Below are positions 8,478 through 17,509 of a stretch of 64,000 bases of DNA, piece after piece. The position numbers and the translations under genes were made by a program. Position 1 is the first letter of the stretch. Each line of letters starts with the position of its first letter. This stretch comes from Sphingomonas sp. AX6. GTDB taxonomy: Bacteria; Pseudomonadota; Alphaproteobacteria; Sphingomonadales; Sphingomonadaceae. Location: contig NZ_LR733979.1 in the NCBI RefSeq assembly GCF_902506605.1, positions 2,402,008 to 2,466,007 of the forward strand, written 5' to 3'. The notes under the pieces were generated by a model, which saw only the letters and a list, made by a program, of their open reading frames with translations, was not told the origin of the DNA and ran no database searches.

Positions 8478-9692
8478 ATGGCATTTGCGAAGGTAGGCGT
8501 CCGTAACGGACTGACGCTGGCGGCTCTGTTGATGATTGCGGCCTGTTCGGGGGCTGAGGACGAATCGGCAGCGGGCGGCCCCGGCGGGATGCCTCAGCTC
8601 CCCGTGACCGTCGCCAACCCGCTGGTCCGCGAAGTCACCGAATGGGACGATTATGTCGGTCGTTTCGAAGCGATCGAACGGGTCGAAGTGCGCCCACGCG
8701 CATCCGGTTTCCTTCAGCGCGCGCATTTCACCGATGGTCAGTTCGTGCGTCAGGGACAATTGCTGTTCACCATCGATGCGCGTCCCAGCCAGGCCGCACT
8801 CGACCAGGCACGCGCGCAACTGGCGCGGGCGCAGGCGACGCTGACCAACGCCCGCACCGAACTCGCCCGCTCGCGCACGCTGGCAGCAGCGCAGGCCGCG
8901 AGCCAGGAAGAAGTCGAATCGCGTACCGCCGCCGTCCGCGCTGGCGAAGCCGATATCGCAGCTGCCAATGCGTCGATCCGCGCCGCCCAGCTCAATGTCG
9001 GCTTTACCCGCGTAACCGCGCCGATTTCGGGCCGCGTCTCGCAGCGCATGGTCGATCCGGGCAACTCGGTGACCGCCGATCAGACGATTTTGACGACCAT
9101 CGTGTCGGTCAGCCCGCTGCACTTCACCTTCGAAGGGTCGGAAGCGAGCCTGCTCGGTTACGAGCGCCGCGGCGACACGCTGCTCGGCTCGCCCGTGCGG
9201 ATCAAGCTCCAGGGGAGCGAAGACTATGCCTATACCGGCCGTATCGATTTCGTCGATAATGCCCTGAGCACCGGATCGGGCACGATCAGCGTGCGCGCGG
9301 TCGTCGCCAATTCGGACAATCTGTTGCGACCCGGCCTGTTCGGTCAGTTGCAGCTTGCCGCGTCGGAGCCCGCACCCGCGATCCTGGTGCCCGACACTGC
9401 GATCGTCACCGATGGCGCGCGCCGCGTCGTCTATGTCGTCGATGCCAAGAATGTGGTTCAGGCGCGTCCGGTGGAACTCGGCGCGGTCGTCGACGGCCTG
9501 CGCGTCGTGCGCTCTGGGCTTCGCCAGCAGGACCGGATCGTCGTCAACGGCGTCCAGCGGGCTCAGCCCGGCTCGCCGGTTCAGGCACAGCCCGGGCGGA
9601 TCGGCCCGAATGGTCAGGTCGTGACGCCGCAGGGGCAGGGCCAACCGCAGGGCGCAGCGCCTGCCGGTGCCGCCCCCGAAGCCAAGAAGTAA
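8478..9692 (+). CDS. RND efflux periplasmic adaptor (membrane fusion lipoprotein)
   Basis: With ATG 8478 the 404-residue protein begins with a lipoprotein signal ending in LLMIAAC, so a lipidated Cys is expected; a longer frame upstream would bury this signal. The domains are in the order lipoyl half (YVGRFEAIERVEVRPRASGF), alpha-helical hairpin rich in Ala/Arg/Gln (about residues 95-165), second lipoyl half (PISGRVSQRMVDPGN), beta-barrel and membrane-proximal domain. The C-terminus is a Gln/Gly/Pro-rich tail. It links the inner-membrane pump to the outer-membrane channel and is the first gene of a three-gene operon, 15 bp before the permease. This is the HlyD/AcrA (MexA-like) family. Confidence 0.93.
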   Translation: MAFAKVGVRNGLTLAALLMIAACSGAEDESAAGGPGGMPQLPVTVANPLVREVTEWDDYVGRFEAIERVEVRPRASGFLQRAHFTDGQFVRQGQLLFTIDARPSQAALDQARAQLARAQATLTNARTELARSRTLAAAQAASQEEVESRTAAVRAGEADIAAANASIRAAQLNVGFTRVTAPISGRVSQRMVDPGNSVTADQTILTTIVSVSPLHFTFEGSEASLLGYERRGDTLLGSPVRIKLQGSEDYAYTGRIDFVDNALSTGSGTISVRAVVANSDNLLRPGLFGQLQLAASEPAPAILVPDTAIVTDGARRVVYVVDAKNVVQARPVELGAVVDGLRVVRSGLRQQDRIVVNGVQRAQPGSPVQAQPGRIGPNGQVVTPQGQGQPQGAAPAGAAPEAKK

Positions 9693-9707
9693 GGCGGAGT
9701 CCGTCCA

Positions 9708-12700
9708 GTGAACATCAGCCGCTTCTTCATCGACCGTCCGATTTTCTCGGCGGTCATCGCGATCTTCATCACGCTGATCGGCGCGTTCGCCTATCCGCAA
9801 TTGCCGCTCGCCCAATATCCAGAAATCGCGCCGCCGACGATCACGATCAACGCCGCCTATCCCGGCGCGTCGTCGGAGACGATTGCAGAGACGGTCGCCG
9901 CCCCGCTGGAGCAGGAAATCAACGGGGTGGAGGGGATGCTGTATCTGCAATCCTCCTCGACCCAGGGGGCGGCGGGGATCACCGTTACCTTCCAGCCGGG
10001 CACCGATCTCGACGCCGCGCAGGTGCTAGTCCAGAACCGCGTCGCGCTCGCCGAACCACGCTTGCCCGAACAGGTCCGTCAGGTCGGGATTCAGGTCAAC
10101 AAGCAGGAATCGGGCTTCCTGATGATCCTGGCGCTGACCTCCACCGATCCCGCGGTCGACCTCGATTATGTCGGCAATTATGCCAATTCGACGCTGCGCG
10201 ACCGGATGCTTCGGCTCGAGGGCGTGGGCGGCGTTCAGATCTTTGGCGGCGGCAATTATTCGATGCGCGTGTGGATCGACCCCGATCGCGCAGCCGCCCG
10301 CAATCTGACTGCGACCGAGATCGTCACCGCGCTCCAGACCCAGAACGTCCAGGTCGCCGGCGGGTCGGTTGGCGCCCCCCCTTACGGCACCGGCAATCCG
10401 GCGTTCGAATTGCCCATCGAAGTGCGCGGTCGGCTGACCACGCCCGAAGAATTCGCCGACGTCGTCATCAAGACCGACACCAAAACCGGCGCGGTAACCC
10501 GCGTCAAGGACGTGGCACGCGTCGAGCTGGGCAGTCAGGACTACGGGGTACGCGGCGTATTCGACGGCCGCGAGGGTGTCGGCTTGGCCGTCATCCAGCA
10601 GCCCGGCGCGAACGCGCTGAATGCCGCCAATCTGGTGCTCGAGGAAATCGAGGCGGCATCGGCGGACTTCCCGCCGGGCATGGAATATTCGATTCCGTTT
10701 AACCCGACCGAATATGTTCAGGCATCGGTGTCGGCGGTGCAGACCACGCTGGTCGAGGCGATCGTGCTGGTCGTGCTGGTCATCATGGTGTTCCTGCAAA
10801 CCTGGCGCGCGGCGATCATCCCGATCATCGCGATCCCCGTATCGCTGGTCGGCACCTTCGCGGTGCAGCTCATGCTGGGCTATTCGATCAACTCGCTGTC
10901 GCTGTTCGCGCTGGTGCTCGCGGTGGGCATCGTGGTCGACGACGCGATCGTGGTGGTCGAGGCGGTCGAGAAGCATATCCGAGAGGGGCTGACCCCGCTC
11001 GAGGCTGCGCATCGCACGATGAAGGAAGTGTCGGGCGCGCTGATCGCGATCGGGCTGGTGCTGGTCGCGGTGTTCGTACCGACCGCGTTCGTGCCAGGTA
11101 TTCCGGGCATTTTCTATCAGCAGTTCGCGGTGACGATCGCGGCGGCGACGGTGTTCTCCCTGCTCACATCGTTGACGCTGTCGCCAGCATTGGCTGCACT
11201 GCTGCTCAAGCCGCACAAGGAGCATCACGAGGAAGCCAAGAACCCGATCTCGCGCTTCGGGCGCAAGGCGGCGGACAAGTTCAATACCGGGTTCGAGAAA
11301 CTCTCCGACAAATATGGCCGCACCACCGCGACGCTGGTGCGCAAGACCGGCATGATGCTGATCATCTATGCCGTGCTGCTGGCGTTCACCGGATGGCGGC
11401 TGACCGATACGCCCACCGGCTTCATCCCCGATCAGGATCAGGGCGTGCTGATCGGCGTGGTCCAGTTGCCGCCGGGCGCATCGCTCGACCGTACCAGCGA
11501 AGTGCTGGCGCGCGCGCAGCAGGTCGTGAGCGGGCTGGACGGCGTCGCTAGCGTCACCACCTTTGCGGGCCTCGACGGGTCGAGCTTCTCGACCGCGTCC
11601 AACGCAGGCACGATGTTCATTCGCCTGACCGATTGGGGCGAGCGGGGTAGCGAACTGAGCGCGACCGCATTGTCCGGACAATTGTCGGGCGCGATGGCGA
11701 TGGCATTGCCAGAGGCGAACGCATTCGTGATCGCACCGCCGGCGGTGCCGGGTCTCGGCACCGGCAACGGCTTCACGATGATGATCCAGGCGACCGAAGG
11801 CGGCAGTTACCGCGAGCTGGAACAGGTCACCGGCGCGATGATGGGCGCAGCGCAGAACGTGCCGGAGGCGACCCAGGTCTTCTCGCTGTTCAACACCGGT
11901 TCCCCGCGCATCTTCGCCGATGTCGATCGCGACAAGGCGCAGTTGCTGGGGGTCCAGCCCAACCAGGTCTATGCGACGCTAGGAACCTATCTGGCGTCGA
12001 CCTACGTCAACGACTTCAACTTTTTGGGCCGCACGTTCCGCGTGACGGCGCAGGCGGAGCCGACCGCGCGCAATTCGCTGGAGGATGTCGGGCGGCTTCA
12101 GGTGCGTTCGACCTCGGGCGAAATGGTGCCGTTGTCGTCGGTCGCGACGTTCCGCAACGACAGCGGTCCGACGCGTGTCGTGCGATACAACTTGTTCCCC
12201 GCAGTCGAATTGCAGGGCGCGGCGGCACCGGGCGTCTCGTCAGGCGCAGCATTGACCGCGATGGAGAATATGGCGACCGAAACGCTGCCACCGGGGTTCA
12301 GCTATGAGTGGACCGGTCTGGCGTATCAGGAAAAGGCGGCGGGAAGCAGCGCTGTGCTGATCTTCCTGTTGGCAGTCGTGTTCGTTTTCCTGGTGCTGGC
12401 CGCGCAATATGAATCGATCCCGCTGCCGATGGCGGTCATCATGATCGTGCCGATGTGTATCCTGGCGGCCCTGCTCGGGGTGAATCTGAGGGGGATGGAC
12501 AATAACATCCTCACTCAGGTGGGGCTGGTCGTCCTGATCGCGCTGGCGGCGAAGAACGCGATCCTGATCGTCGAATTCGCCAAACAGGCCGAGGAAGAGA
12601 TGGGGATGAACCCGATCGACGCCGCGGTTCATGCGGCACGGTCGCGGCTGCGCCCGATCCTGATGACCAGTTTCGCCTTCATCTTTGGCGTGCTGCCGCT

Positions 12701-12995
12701 GGCGATCGCGAGCGGGCCGGGCGCGGAAATGCGTCAGGCGCTGGGTACGGCGGTTGTGTTCGGGATGCTGGGGGTCACTTTCTTCGGTCTGATCTTCACG
12801 CCCGTTTTCTACGTGGTCAGCCGCAAGCTCGGAGAGATGGTGCCGTGGCGGCGTCAGAAGGAAGCGGCCTATCCCACCAGCTATGGCGGGACGGCGCATG
12901 CGTCGATCAACGAGCCCGACGATGACGGTAACGGCAATGGTAATGGAAATGGCGGAGCACCCCTGACGGGTCCGACGCCGGAGACTTCGCGATGA
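9708..12995 (+). CDS. RND multidrug efflux permease (AcrB/HAE1 family)
   Basis: The 1095-residue protein opens with SRFFIDRPIFSAVIAIFITL, the AcrB-type first transmembrane helix. Two large periplasmic loops and 12 transmembrane segments follow. The proton-relay Asp pair is visible in helix 4 (VGIVVDDAIVVVE) and the relay Lys in helix 10 (ALAAKNAILIVEF). Uptake is proton-driven antiport of hydrophobic compounds, but the substrates cannot be told from sequence. Members are usually about 1030-1060 residues; the extra length is a soluble C-terminal tail with a DDDGNGNGNGNG low-complexity stretch. The stop overlaps the start of the outer-membrane channel gene (ATGA). Confidence 0.95.
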   Translation: MNISRFFIDRPIFSAVIAIFITLIGAFAYPQLPLAQYPEIAPPTITINAAYPGASSETIAETVAAPLEQEINGVEGMLYLQSSSTQGAAGITVTFQPGTDLDAAQVLVQNRVALAEPRLPEQVRQVGIQVNKQESGFLMILALTSTDPAVDLDYVGNYANSTLRDRMLRLEGVGGVQIFGGGNYSMRVWIDPDRAAARNLTATEIVTALQTQNVQVAGGSVGAPPYGTGNPAFELPIEVRGRLTTPEEFADVVIKTDTKTGAVTRVKDVARVELGSQDYGVRGVFDGREGVGLAVIQQPGANALNAANLVLEEIEAASADFPPGMEYSIPFNPTEYVQASVSAVQTTLVEAIVLVVLVIMVFLQTWRAAIIPIIAIPVSLVGTFAVQLMLGYSINSLSLFALVLAVGIVVDDAIVVVEAVEKHIREGLTPLEAAHRTMKEVSGALIAIGLVLVAVFVPTAFVPGIPGIFYQQFAVTIAAATVFSLLTSLTLSPALAALLLKPHKEHHEEAKNPISRFGRKAADKFNTGFEKLSDKYGRTTATLVRKTGMMLIIYAVLLAFTGWRLTDTPTGFIPDQDQGVLIGVVQLPPGASLDRTSEVLARAQQVVSGLDGVASVTTFAGLDGSSFSTASNAGTMFIRLTDWGERGSELSATALSGQLSGAMAMALPEANAFVIAPPAVPGLGTGNGFTMMIQATEGGSYRELEQVTGAMMGAAQNVPEATQVFSLFNTGSPRIFADVDRDKAQLLGVQPNQVYATLGTYLASTYVNDFNFLGRTFRVTAQAEPTARNSLEDVGRLQVRSTSGEMVPLSSVATFRNDSGPTRVVRYNLFPAVELQGAAAPGVSSGAALTAMENMATETLPPGFSYEWTGLAYQEKAAGSSAVLIFLLAVVFVFLVLAAQYESIPLPMAVIMIVPMCILAALLGVNLRGMDNNILTQVGLVVLIALAAKNAILIVEFAKQAEEEMGMNPIDAAVHAARSRLRPILMTSFAFIFGVLPLAIASGPGAEMRQALGTAVVFGMLGVTFFGLIFTPVFYVVSRKLGEMVPWRRQKEAAYPTSYGGTAHASINEPDDDGNGNGNGNGGAPLTGPTPETSR

Positions 12996-14410
12996 TCCGC
13001 CCCCTGATGCTCGCCACCAGCGCATTAGCTCTGTCCGCCTGTGCGGTCGGCCCGACCTACATGTCGCCGGAGACGGCGGCGCCTGCGCAGAATGCGTTTC
13101 TCGAACAGGGCAAGTCGCCCGCGTTCACCGGCGATCAGCCGCCAGGCGAGTGGTGGAGCCTGTTCGGTGACCCGACGCTCGACGCGCTGGTCGAACAGGC
13201 GTTGGCAGCGAATACCGACCTGCGCGTGGCCGCCGCCAATCTGCGCCAGGCACGCGCGGTGTTGCAGGAAGCGCGGGCAGGGCGGTTGCCGACTACCAAT
13301 ATCGGTGCGAGTGCAGGCTATGCACGGCAGCCGGGCGCGACGACCGGCGGCTTCGGTCCGGTTGAGGGCGAGAATTACGATGTCGGACTGGACGTCGGCT
13401 ATCAGATCGATCTGTTCGGGCGCGTCGGCAGCGCGATCCGCGCGGCGGACGCCGATGCCGATGCGGTGCAGGCCGCATTCGACCTGACGCGCATCACCAT
13501 CGCGGCGGAAACCACCCGCGCCTATGCCGATGTCTGCTCATTCAATCGCCAACTGGTGGTCGCGCAGAACACGCTGCGGATTCAGGAGCGCACCTTCGAT
13601 CTGACCCGACGCTTGTTTGAAGGCGGCCGTGCGACCCGGCTGGAGACGGGGCAAGCGGGTGCCTTGCTCGAACAGACCCGCGCCGCCCTGCCCAGCCTGG
13701 AGGCCGAGCGGTCGGCGGCGCTTTACCGTTTGGCTGTCCTCACCGGGCGTCCGCCGTCGGAGGCACCGCAAGCCGCGCTGGCGTGTCAATCGCCGCCCGA
13801 ACTGGATCAGGCTATCCCGGTGGGTGAAGGGGCATCTTTGCTGGCCCGCCGGCCGGATATTCGCCGGGCCGAACGCCAACTGGCGGCATCGAGCGCTCGG
13901 GTGAATGTTGCTACGGCGGACCTTTATCCCAGCATCAGCATCGGCGGATCGGTCGGATCTACCGCGACTTCGATCGGGGGGATCGGGTCGAGCGATTCGT
14001 TCCGCTTTTCGCTCGGGCCGCTCATTTCGTGGAGCTTCCCCAACATGGCGGTCGCACGCAGCCGCGTGCGTCAGGCCGAAGCGGGCGCAGATGCCGCGCT
14101 GGCAACCTTCGACGGAACGTGGCTGACGGCGCTCCAGGAAACCGAGAGTGCGCTGGCGCGATATGCAGGCGAACTCGACCGTCTTGCGGCGCTGCGGCGT
14201 GCGGCGGTCGAAGCCGGTGAGGCGGCGCGCATCGCGCGGTTGCGATACGAGGCGGGGCGCGAGAATTTTCAGGTCGTGCTTGAGGCGGAGCGCACTCAGG
14301 CCCAGATCGAGGCGACGATCGCGCAATCGGAGCAACAACGGTCGAACAACCTCGTCACAGTTTTCCTGGCGCTGGGCGGTGGGTGGCAGGAGCCTTTGCC
14401 ACCGGTCTAA
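12992..14410 (+). CDS. outer membrane efflux lipoprotein (NodT/OprM family)
   Basis: The 472-residue protein has a lipoprotein signal with the lipobox LSAC at about residues 14-17, followed by AVGPTYMSPE, the usual N-terminus of the NodT/OprM group. WWSLFGDPTLDALVEQAL and the two long helical repeats of the outer-membrane efflux family follow. It forms the trimeric outer-membrane duct for the adaptor and permease encoded just upstream; the 4-bp overlap with the permease supports co-translation. Downstream lies a palindromic repeat element and no clear poly-T terminator. Confidence 0.93.
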   Translation: MIRPLMLATSALALSACAVGPTYMSPETAAPAQNAFLEQGKSPAFTGDQPPGEWWSLFGDPTLDALVEQALAANTDLRVAAANLRQARAVLQEARAGRLPTTNIGASAGYARQPGATTGGFGPVEGENYDVGLDVGYQIDLFGRVGSAIRAADADADAVQAAFDLTRITIAAETTRAYADVCSFNRQLVVAQNTLRIQERTFDLTRRLFEGGRATRLETGQAGALLEQTRAALPSLEAERSAALYRLAVLTGRPPSEAPQAALACQSPPELDQAIPVGEGASLLARRPDIRRAERQLAASSARVNVATADLYPSISIGGSVGSTATSIGGIGSSDSFRFSLGPLISWSFPNMAVARSRVRQAEAGADAALATFDGTWLTALQETESALARYAGELDRLAALRRAAVEAGEAARIARLRYEAGRENFQVVLEAERTQAQIEATIAQSEQQRSNNLVTVFLALGGGWQEPLPPV

Positions 14411-14416
14411 CCCCCT

Positions 14417-14496
14417 CATCGTCGCCCCAGCGGAGGCTGGGCAATCGTGCCGCATGGATACGGCCTGATATGCCAGCCTGCGCTGGCATGACGATG
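14417..14496. repeat. REP/BIME-like palindromic element
   Basis: Two hairpins lie in a row: CCCAGC-ggag-GCTGGG (14426-14441) and TGCCAGC-ctgc-GCTGGCA (14471-14488). Both are enclosed by the arms CATCGTC (14417-14423) and GACGATG (14490-14496). The paired-hairpin layout after an operon end is typical of repetitive extragenic palindromes; it may protect the mRNA 3' end. Confidence 0.65.
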
Positions 14497-14511
14497 CGAG
14501 GTGAGGTTGCT

Positions 14512-14745
14512 TTACTGCGCGGTATCGTCCTGATTCTTCGTGACGCCGCCCGTCCCGGCAACGCCGTCCGGCACGCCCGTCGGCTCCAGAGGCGTTTCGT
14601 CGCCGGCGGTCGCACCGCCGGTGCCGCCACCGACATTTTCCATGTCGTTATTGGTCCCCGTAGTGCCTTGGGTCACGTCCACGCGAACGTCGTGATTGTC
14701 GGACGGCATGCTGTCGGGATGGGGATCGCGGTTGCGGTCGGTCAT
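14512..14745 (-). CDS. small acidic Gly/Thr-rich hypothetical protein
   Basis: The 77-residue product from ATG 14745 starts MTDRNRDPHP and is rich in Asp, Gly and Thr, with no hydrophobic segment. A strong ribosome site (AAAGGAG) lies 6 nt upstream. It is disordered by composition and cytoplasmic. It lies 19 bp after another small gene and probably shares its transcript. I do not recognise a family. The frame is open much further upstream, but the ribosome site fixes this start. Confidence 0.6.
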   Translation of the reverse strand: MTDRNRDPHPDSMPSDNHDVRVDVTQGTTGTNNDMENVGGGTGGATAGDETPLEPTGVPDGVAGTGGVTKNQDDTAQ

Positions 14746-14764
14746 GATAGTGCTCCTTTGACAG

Positions 14765-14971
14765 TCATGCGATGGGTTGGCCGGGCGCGATGCTCGGGCC
14801 ACCGGGGGAGGGGACGTCAATATCCGGACCCGGAGGCGGCAATTCGGTCGGCATTGGCGTCGGATCGGGGCTCGGGCCGGGCATCGGCGGGGTCTCGTCG
14901 GGTGGCGCGGTGGGCTGGCCCGGCTGGGGGACGGGGGGCTCTTTCTGAGGGATCGGGGGCTCGACGGGCAT
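14765..14971 (-). CDS. small proline-rich hypothetical protein
   Basis: The 68-residue product from ATG 14971 is more than one third proline (MPVEPPIPQKEPPVPQPG), with no signal peptide and no membrane segment. AAGGAG lies 8 nt before the chosen ATG. It is probably an unstructured polypeptide; the function is unknown. It precedes the acidic small gene at 14512-14745 in a likely two-gene operon. Proline-rich small proteins of this style are frequent in sphingomonads by my recollection, without an assigned role. Confidence 0.55.
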   Translation of the reverse strand: MPVEPPIPQKEPPVPQPGQPTAPPDETPPMPGPSPDPTPMPTELPPPGPDIDVPSPGGPSIAPGQPIA

Positions 14972-15087
14972 CGCATAATCTCCTTGGTTTCCCCCACAAC
15001 GAACGGTTCGCAAAGGCGTTGCGTCATGGACCGCTTGCCAGTGCCCACCCGCCTGCTATAGACGCCGCCGACCTGCGGTGACCCGAT

Positions 15088-15172
15088 GCGGGCGTGGCGG
15101 AATTGGTAGACGCGCTGGTTTTAGGTACCAGTATCGAAAGATGTGGGGGTTCGAGTCCCTTCGCCCGCACCA
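15088..15172 (+). tRNA. tRNA-Leu(UAG)
   Basis: The acceptor stem GCGGGCG pairs with CGCCCGC. The anticodon loop TTTAGGT within CTGGT/ACCAG gives anticodon TAG, which reads CUA/CUN leucine codons. A variable arm of type II length is present, the T arm contains GGTTCGAGTCC, and CCA is encoded at the 3' end. Confidence 0.95.
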
Positions 15173-15239
15173 GTCCCGGTAACGGCTGTGTGCGGGGTCA
15201 CCCGTGAAATTCCAGATGATTTAGGTGAAAGTTTCGAGG

Positions 15240-16877
15240 ATGCAGACTGTCGAGACGTTGAACGAGGGCCTCAAGCGCGCCTACACGTTGACCATCACGG
15301 CCAAGGATATCGATTCCAAGGTCGATGCCGAGGTTAAGCGCGTGGCGCCGCAGGTGCGGATGCCCGGCTTCCGCCCCGGCAAGGTGCCCGCCAATCTGGT
15401 ACGCAAGATGCACGGCGAAGCGCTGGCGCAGGACGCGCTCAATTCGTCGATTCAGGACGGCGTGCAAAAGCTGATTGCGGAAAAGAAATTGCGCCCCGCG
15501 ATCCAGCCTTCGGTCGAACTCGACGAAGGCTATGCGCCCGGCAAGGATGCCGAAGTAAAGGTTGCGCTTGAAGTGCTGCCCGACGTGCCAGCGCCGACGA
15601 TCGACGGCCTGAAGCTGGAGCGCCTGACGGTGCCAGCCGATGACGCAGTGGTGACCGCGCAGCTCGAACAGCTTGCCAGCCAGCAGAAATCGTTCACCGA
15701 CGCGCCGAAGACGCGCAAGGCGCAGACCGGCGACCAGGTGACGATGGACTTCGTCGGCAAGGTCGATGGCGTCGCCTTCGATGGCGGCACCGGTGAGGAC
15801 ATGGCCGTCGAAATCGGCACGGGTCGCCTGATCCCCGGATTCGAGGACCAGCTGGTCGGCGTGAAGGCTGGTCAGGAAAAGCAGATCAAGGTGACGTTCC
15901 CGGCCGATTACGGCGTCGATACGCTGTCGGGCAAGGAAGCGACCTTCGATCTGGTCATCAAATCGGTCAAGATCGCAGGCGAATCCAAGATCGACGACGA
16001 GTTCGCGAAGAATCTTGGCCTCGAGAGCCTCGAGCAGCTCACCGGGCTTATCAAGGGTCAGGTCGAGCAGGAACTCAACGGTCTGACGCGCACGCACATG
16101 AAGCGCAAGCTGCTCGATCAGCTCGCCGCCGACCATGATTTCGACGTACCGCCGTCGATGGTCGAAGCCGAATTCCAGCAGATCTGGGCGCAGCTCGAAC
16201 AGGAAGCGACCCGCGAGGAGGACTCCGAAGCGGCGAAAAAGGAACTGGAATCGGAGCGCGACGAGTATCACGCGATCGCCGTGCGCCGCGTCCGCCTGGG
16301 GCTTTTGCTGTCCGAAATCGGTCAGGCGAACGGCGTCGAGGTTTCGCAGCAGGAAATGAGCCGCCTGATCATGCAGGCCGCCCAGCAATACCCGCAGGAA
16401 CAGCGCGAGCGGTTCATGCAGTACGTCCAGCAGGAGCCGATGGCGGCAGCCCAGCTCCGTGCGCCGCTCTATGAGGACAAGGTCGTCGACTTCCTGTTCG
16501 ACAAGGCCGAGATCACCGACCGCGAAGTGACGCGTGAGGAACTCGAAGCCGCGATCGAAAGCGAAGACGGTCACGTTCATGGTCCCGACTGCGGTCACGA
16601 TCACGGCGAAAAGCCTGCGAAGAAAGCGCCAGCCAAGAAGGCTGCTGCCAAGAAAGCAGACGACAAGGCAGAAGCGGTGACCGAGGCCGAGGAAGCGCCG
16701 AAGAAGCCGGCTACCAAGAAGCCTGCGGCGAAGAAGGAAGCGGCTCCGGCCGACGCCGAAAAGCCTGCGGCGAAGAAGGCTCCGGCCAAGAAGGTGGCTG
16801 CTGCGAAGTCGGACGACGCTGAAAAGGCTCCGGCCAAAAAAGCGCCTGCCAAGAAGGCTGCGGCCAAGAAGGCCTGA
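15240..16877 (+). CDS. tig: trigger factor with His-rich and Lys/Ala-rich C-terminal extension
   Basis: Ribosome-associated chaperone and peptidyl-prolyl isomerase. From ATG 15240 (a GTG five codons earlier is possible) the protein has 545 residues. The N-terminal ribosome-binding domain carries the signature PGFRPGKVP, the FKBP-like domain starts near TGDQVTMDFVGKVDG, and the helical chaperone domain follows to about residue 440. Canonical trigger factors end there. This one continues with a His-rich patch (GHVHGPDCGHDHGEKP) and then about 90 residues of repeated KKAPAKKA-type sequence similar to histone H1-like tails. It sits upstream of clpP and clpX as in many proteobacteria. The tail may bind metal and nucleic acid, which is inference from composition. 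Confidence 0.95.
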   Translation: MQTVETLNEGLKRAYTLTITAKDIDSKVDAEVKRVAPQVRMPGFRPGKVPANLVRKMHGEALAQDALNSSIQDGVQKLIAEKKLRPAIQPSVELDEGYAPGKDAEVKVALEVLPDVPAPTIDGLKLERLTVPADDAVVTAQLEQLASQQKSFTDAPKTRKAQTGDQVTMDFVGKVDGVAFDGGTGEDMAVEIGTGRLIPGFEDQLVGVKAGQEKQIKVTFPADYGVDTLSGKEATFDLVIKSVKIAGESKIDDEFAKNLGLESLEQLTGLIKGQVEQELNGLTRTHMKRKLLDQLAADHDFDVPPSMVEAEFQQIWAQLEQEATREEDSEAAKKELESERDEYHAIAVRRVRLGLLLSEIGQANGVEVSQQEMSRLIMQAAQQYPQEQRERFMQYVQQEPMAAAQLRAPLYEDKVVDFLFDKAEITDREVTREELEAAIESEDGHVHGPDCGHDHGEKPAKKAPAKKAAAKKADDKAEAVTEAEEAPKKPATKKPAAKKEAAPADAEKPAAKKAPAKKVAAAKSDDAEKAPAKKAPAKKAAAKKA

Positions 16878-16896
16878 CGTCGATTGAGTTGAGATC

Positions 16897-16932
16897 AAGG
16901 CCTCGCTCCGCACATGCGGACGGGGCCTTTTT
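16897..16932 (+). terminator. rho-independent terminator of trigger factor gene
   Basis: AAGGCC and GGCCTT arms with an inner GTCCGCA/TGCGGAC-like pairing are followed by a T run, 20 bp after the trigger factor stop. Confidence 0.8.
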
Positions 16933-16944
16933 CGTTTGGGGGTG

Positions 16945-17457
16945 ATGATGCGCAAACCTAAAAAACCGACCGGCAGCCTTGGCTGGATGTTTGCGATGGT
17001 CGCGATGTGCGGCACCGGCGTCGCGCTGGCGACCGTACAGCAGTCCGAACCCAGCCAGGATGCCGCCTGGCATAATGGCCAGATGCTGGCGCTCGCCCAG
17101 CTTCAGGGCAAGGATGGCTGGCGATCGACGCCCGAAGGGCTGCGCTGGCGGCGAGTGAAGGGCGACGGGACCGGCGCGCATCCGACGGTTGCCGACACGG
17201 TCACGCTTCATTACGCGGGCACGCTCACCGACGGCACCGAGTTCGATAGCAGTTGGGCACGGGGCGAACCCGCTACCTTCCCGCTCGGCGCGCTGATCAA
17301 GGCGTGGCAGATCGCGGTGCCCAACATGGGCGTCGGCGACACGATCGAGATCGCTGCGCCCTCCACCATCGCTTACGGTCCGCGTGGCAAGGGACCGATT
17401 CCCGGCGGCGCGACCTTGCTGTTCAAGATCGAGTTGCTGGGCATCGAGGGGCGCTGA
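16945..17457 (+). CDS. FKBP-type peptidyl-prolyl cis-trans isomerase, membrane-anchored or secreted
   Basis: About 170 residues. An N-terminal signal or anchor (SLGWMFAMVAMCGTGVALA) is followed by a linker and a C-terminal FKBP domain. That domain shows DTVTLHYAGTLTDGTEFDSSW, IKAWQIAVPNMGVGDTIEI and AYGPRGKGPIPGGATLLFKI, with the conserved aromatic and glycine positions. It should catalyse proline isomerisation on periplasmic proteins. Its place between trigger factor and clpP fits a protein-folding neighbourhood. Start codons at 16945 and 16948 are both ATG, and a TTG lies just upstream; a GGGGGTG purine stretch precedes them. Confidence 0.9.
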   Translation: MMRKPKKPTGSLGWMFAMVAMCGTGVALATVQQSEPSQDAAWHNGQMLALAQLQGKDGWRSTPEGLRWRRVKGDGTGAHPTVADTVTLHYAGTLTDGTEFDSSWARGEPATFPLGALIKAWQIAVPNMGVGDTIEIAAPSTIAYGPRGKGPIPGGATLLFKIELLGIEGR

Positions 17458-17509
17458 ACGGTCAGCAAGAGGCTCGAATCGTCAATCATTCCCGCTTAAG
17501 GCTGGCACC

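Noticed and set aside
8439..9950. Long minus-strand frame opposite the adaptor gene
   Set aside because: Antisense shadow spanning two coding genes, with no ribosome site and no recognisable product.
10026..11681. Long open frame (551 codons) on the minus strand opposite the RND permease
   Set aside because: High-GC antisense shadow; the product is His/Arg/Asp-rich without any domain, and the plus strand has a full AcrB-type protein.
16610..16870. Repeated AAGAAGGC-type units taken as a possible CRISPR or tandem DNA repeat
   Set aside because: They encode the Lys/Ala-rich tail of trigger factor in frame; spacing is irregular and there are no spacers.
15198..17015. 605-codon minus-strand frame opposite trigger factor
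   Set aside because: Shadow of the biased coding strand; the Leu/Arg-rich product has no domain.
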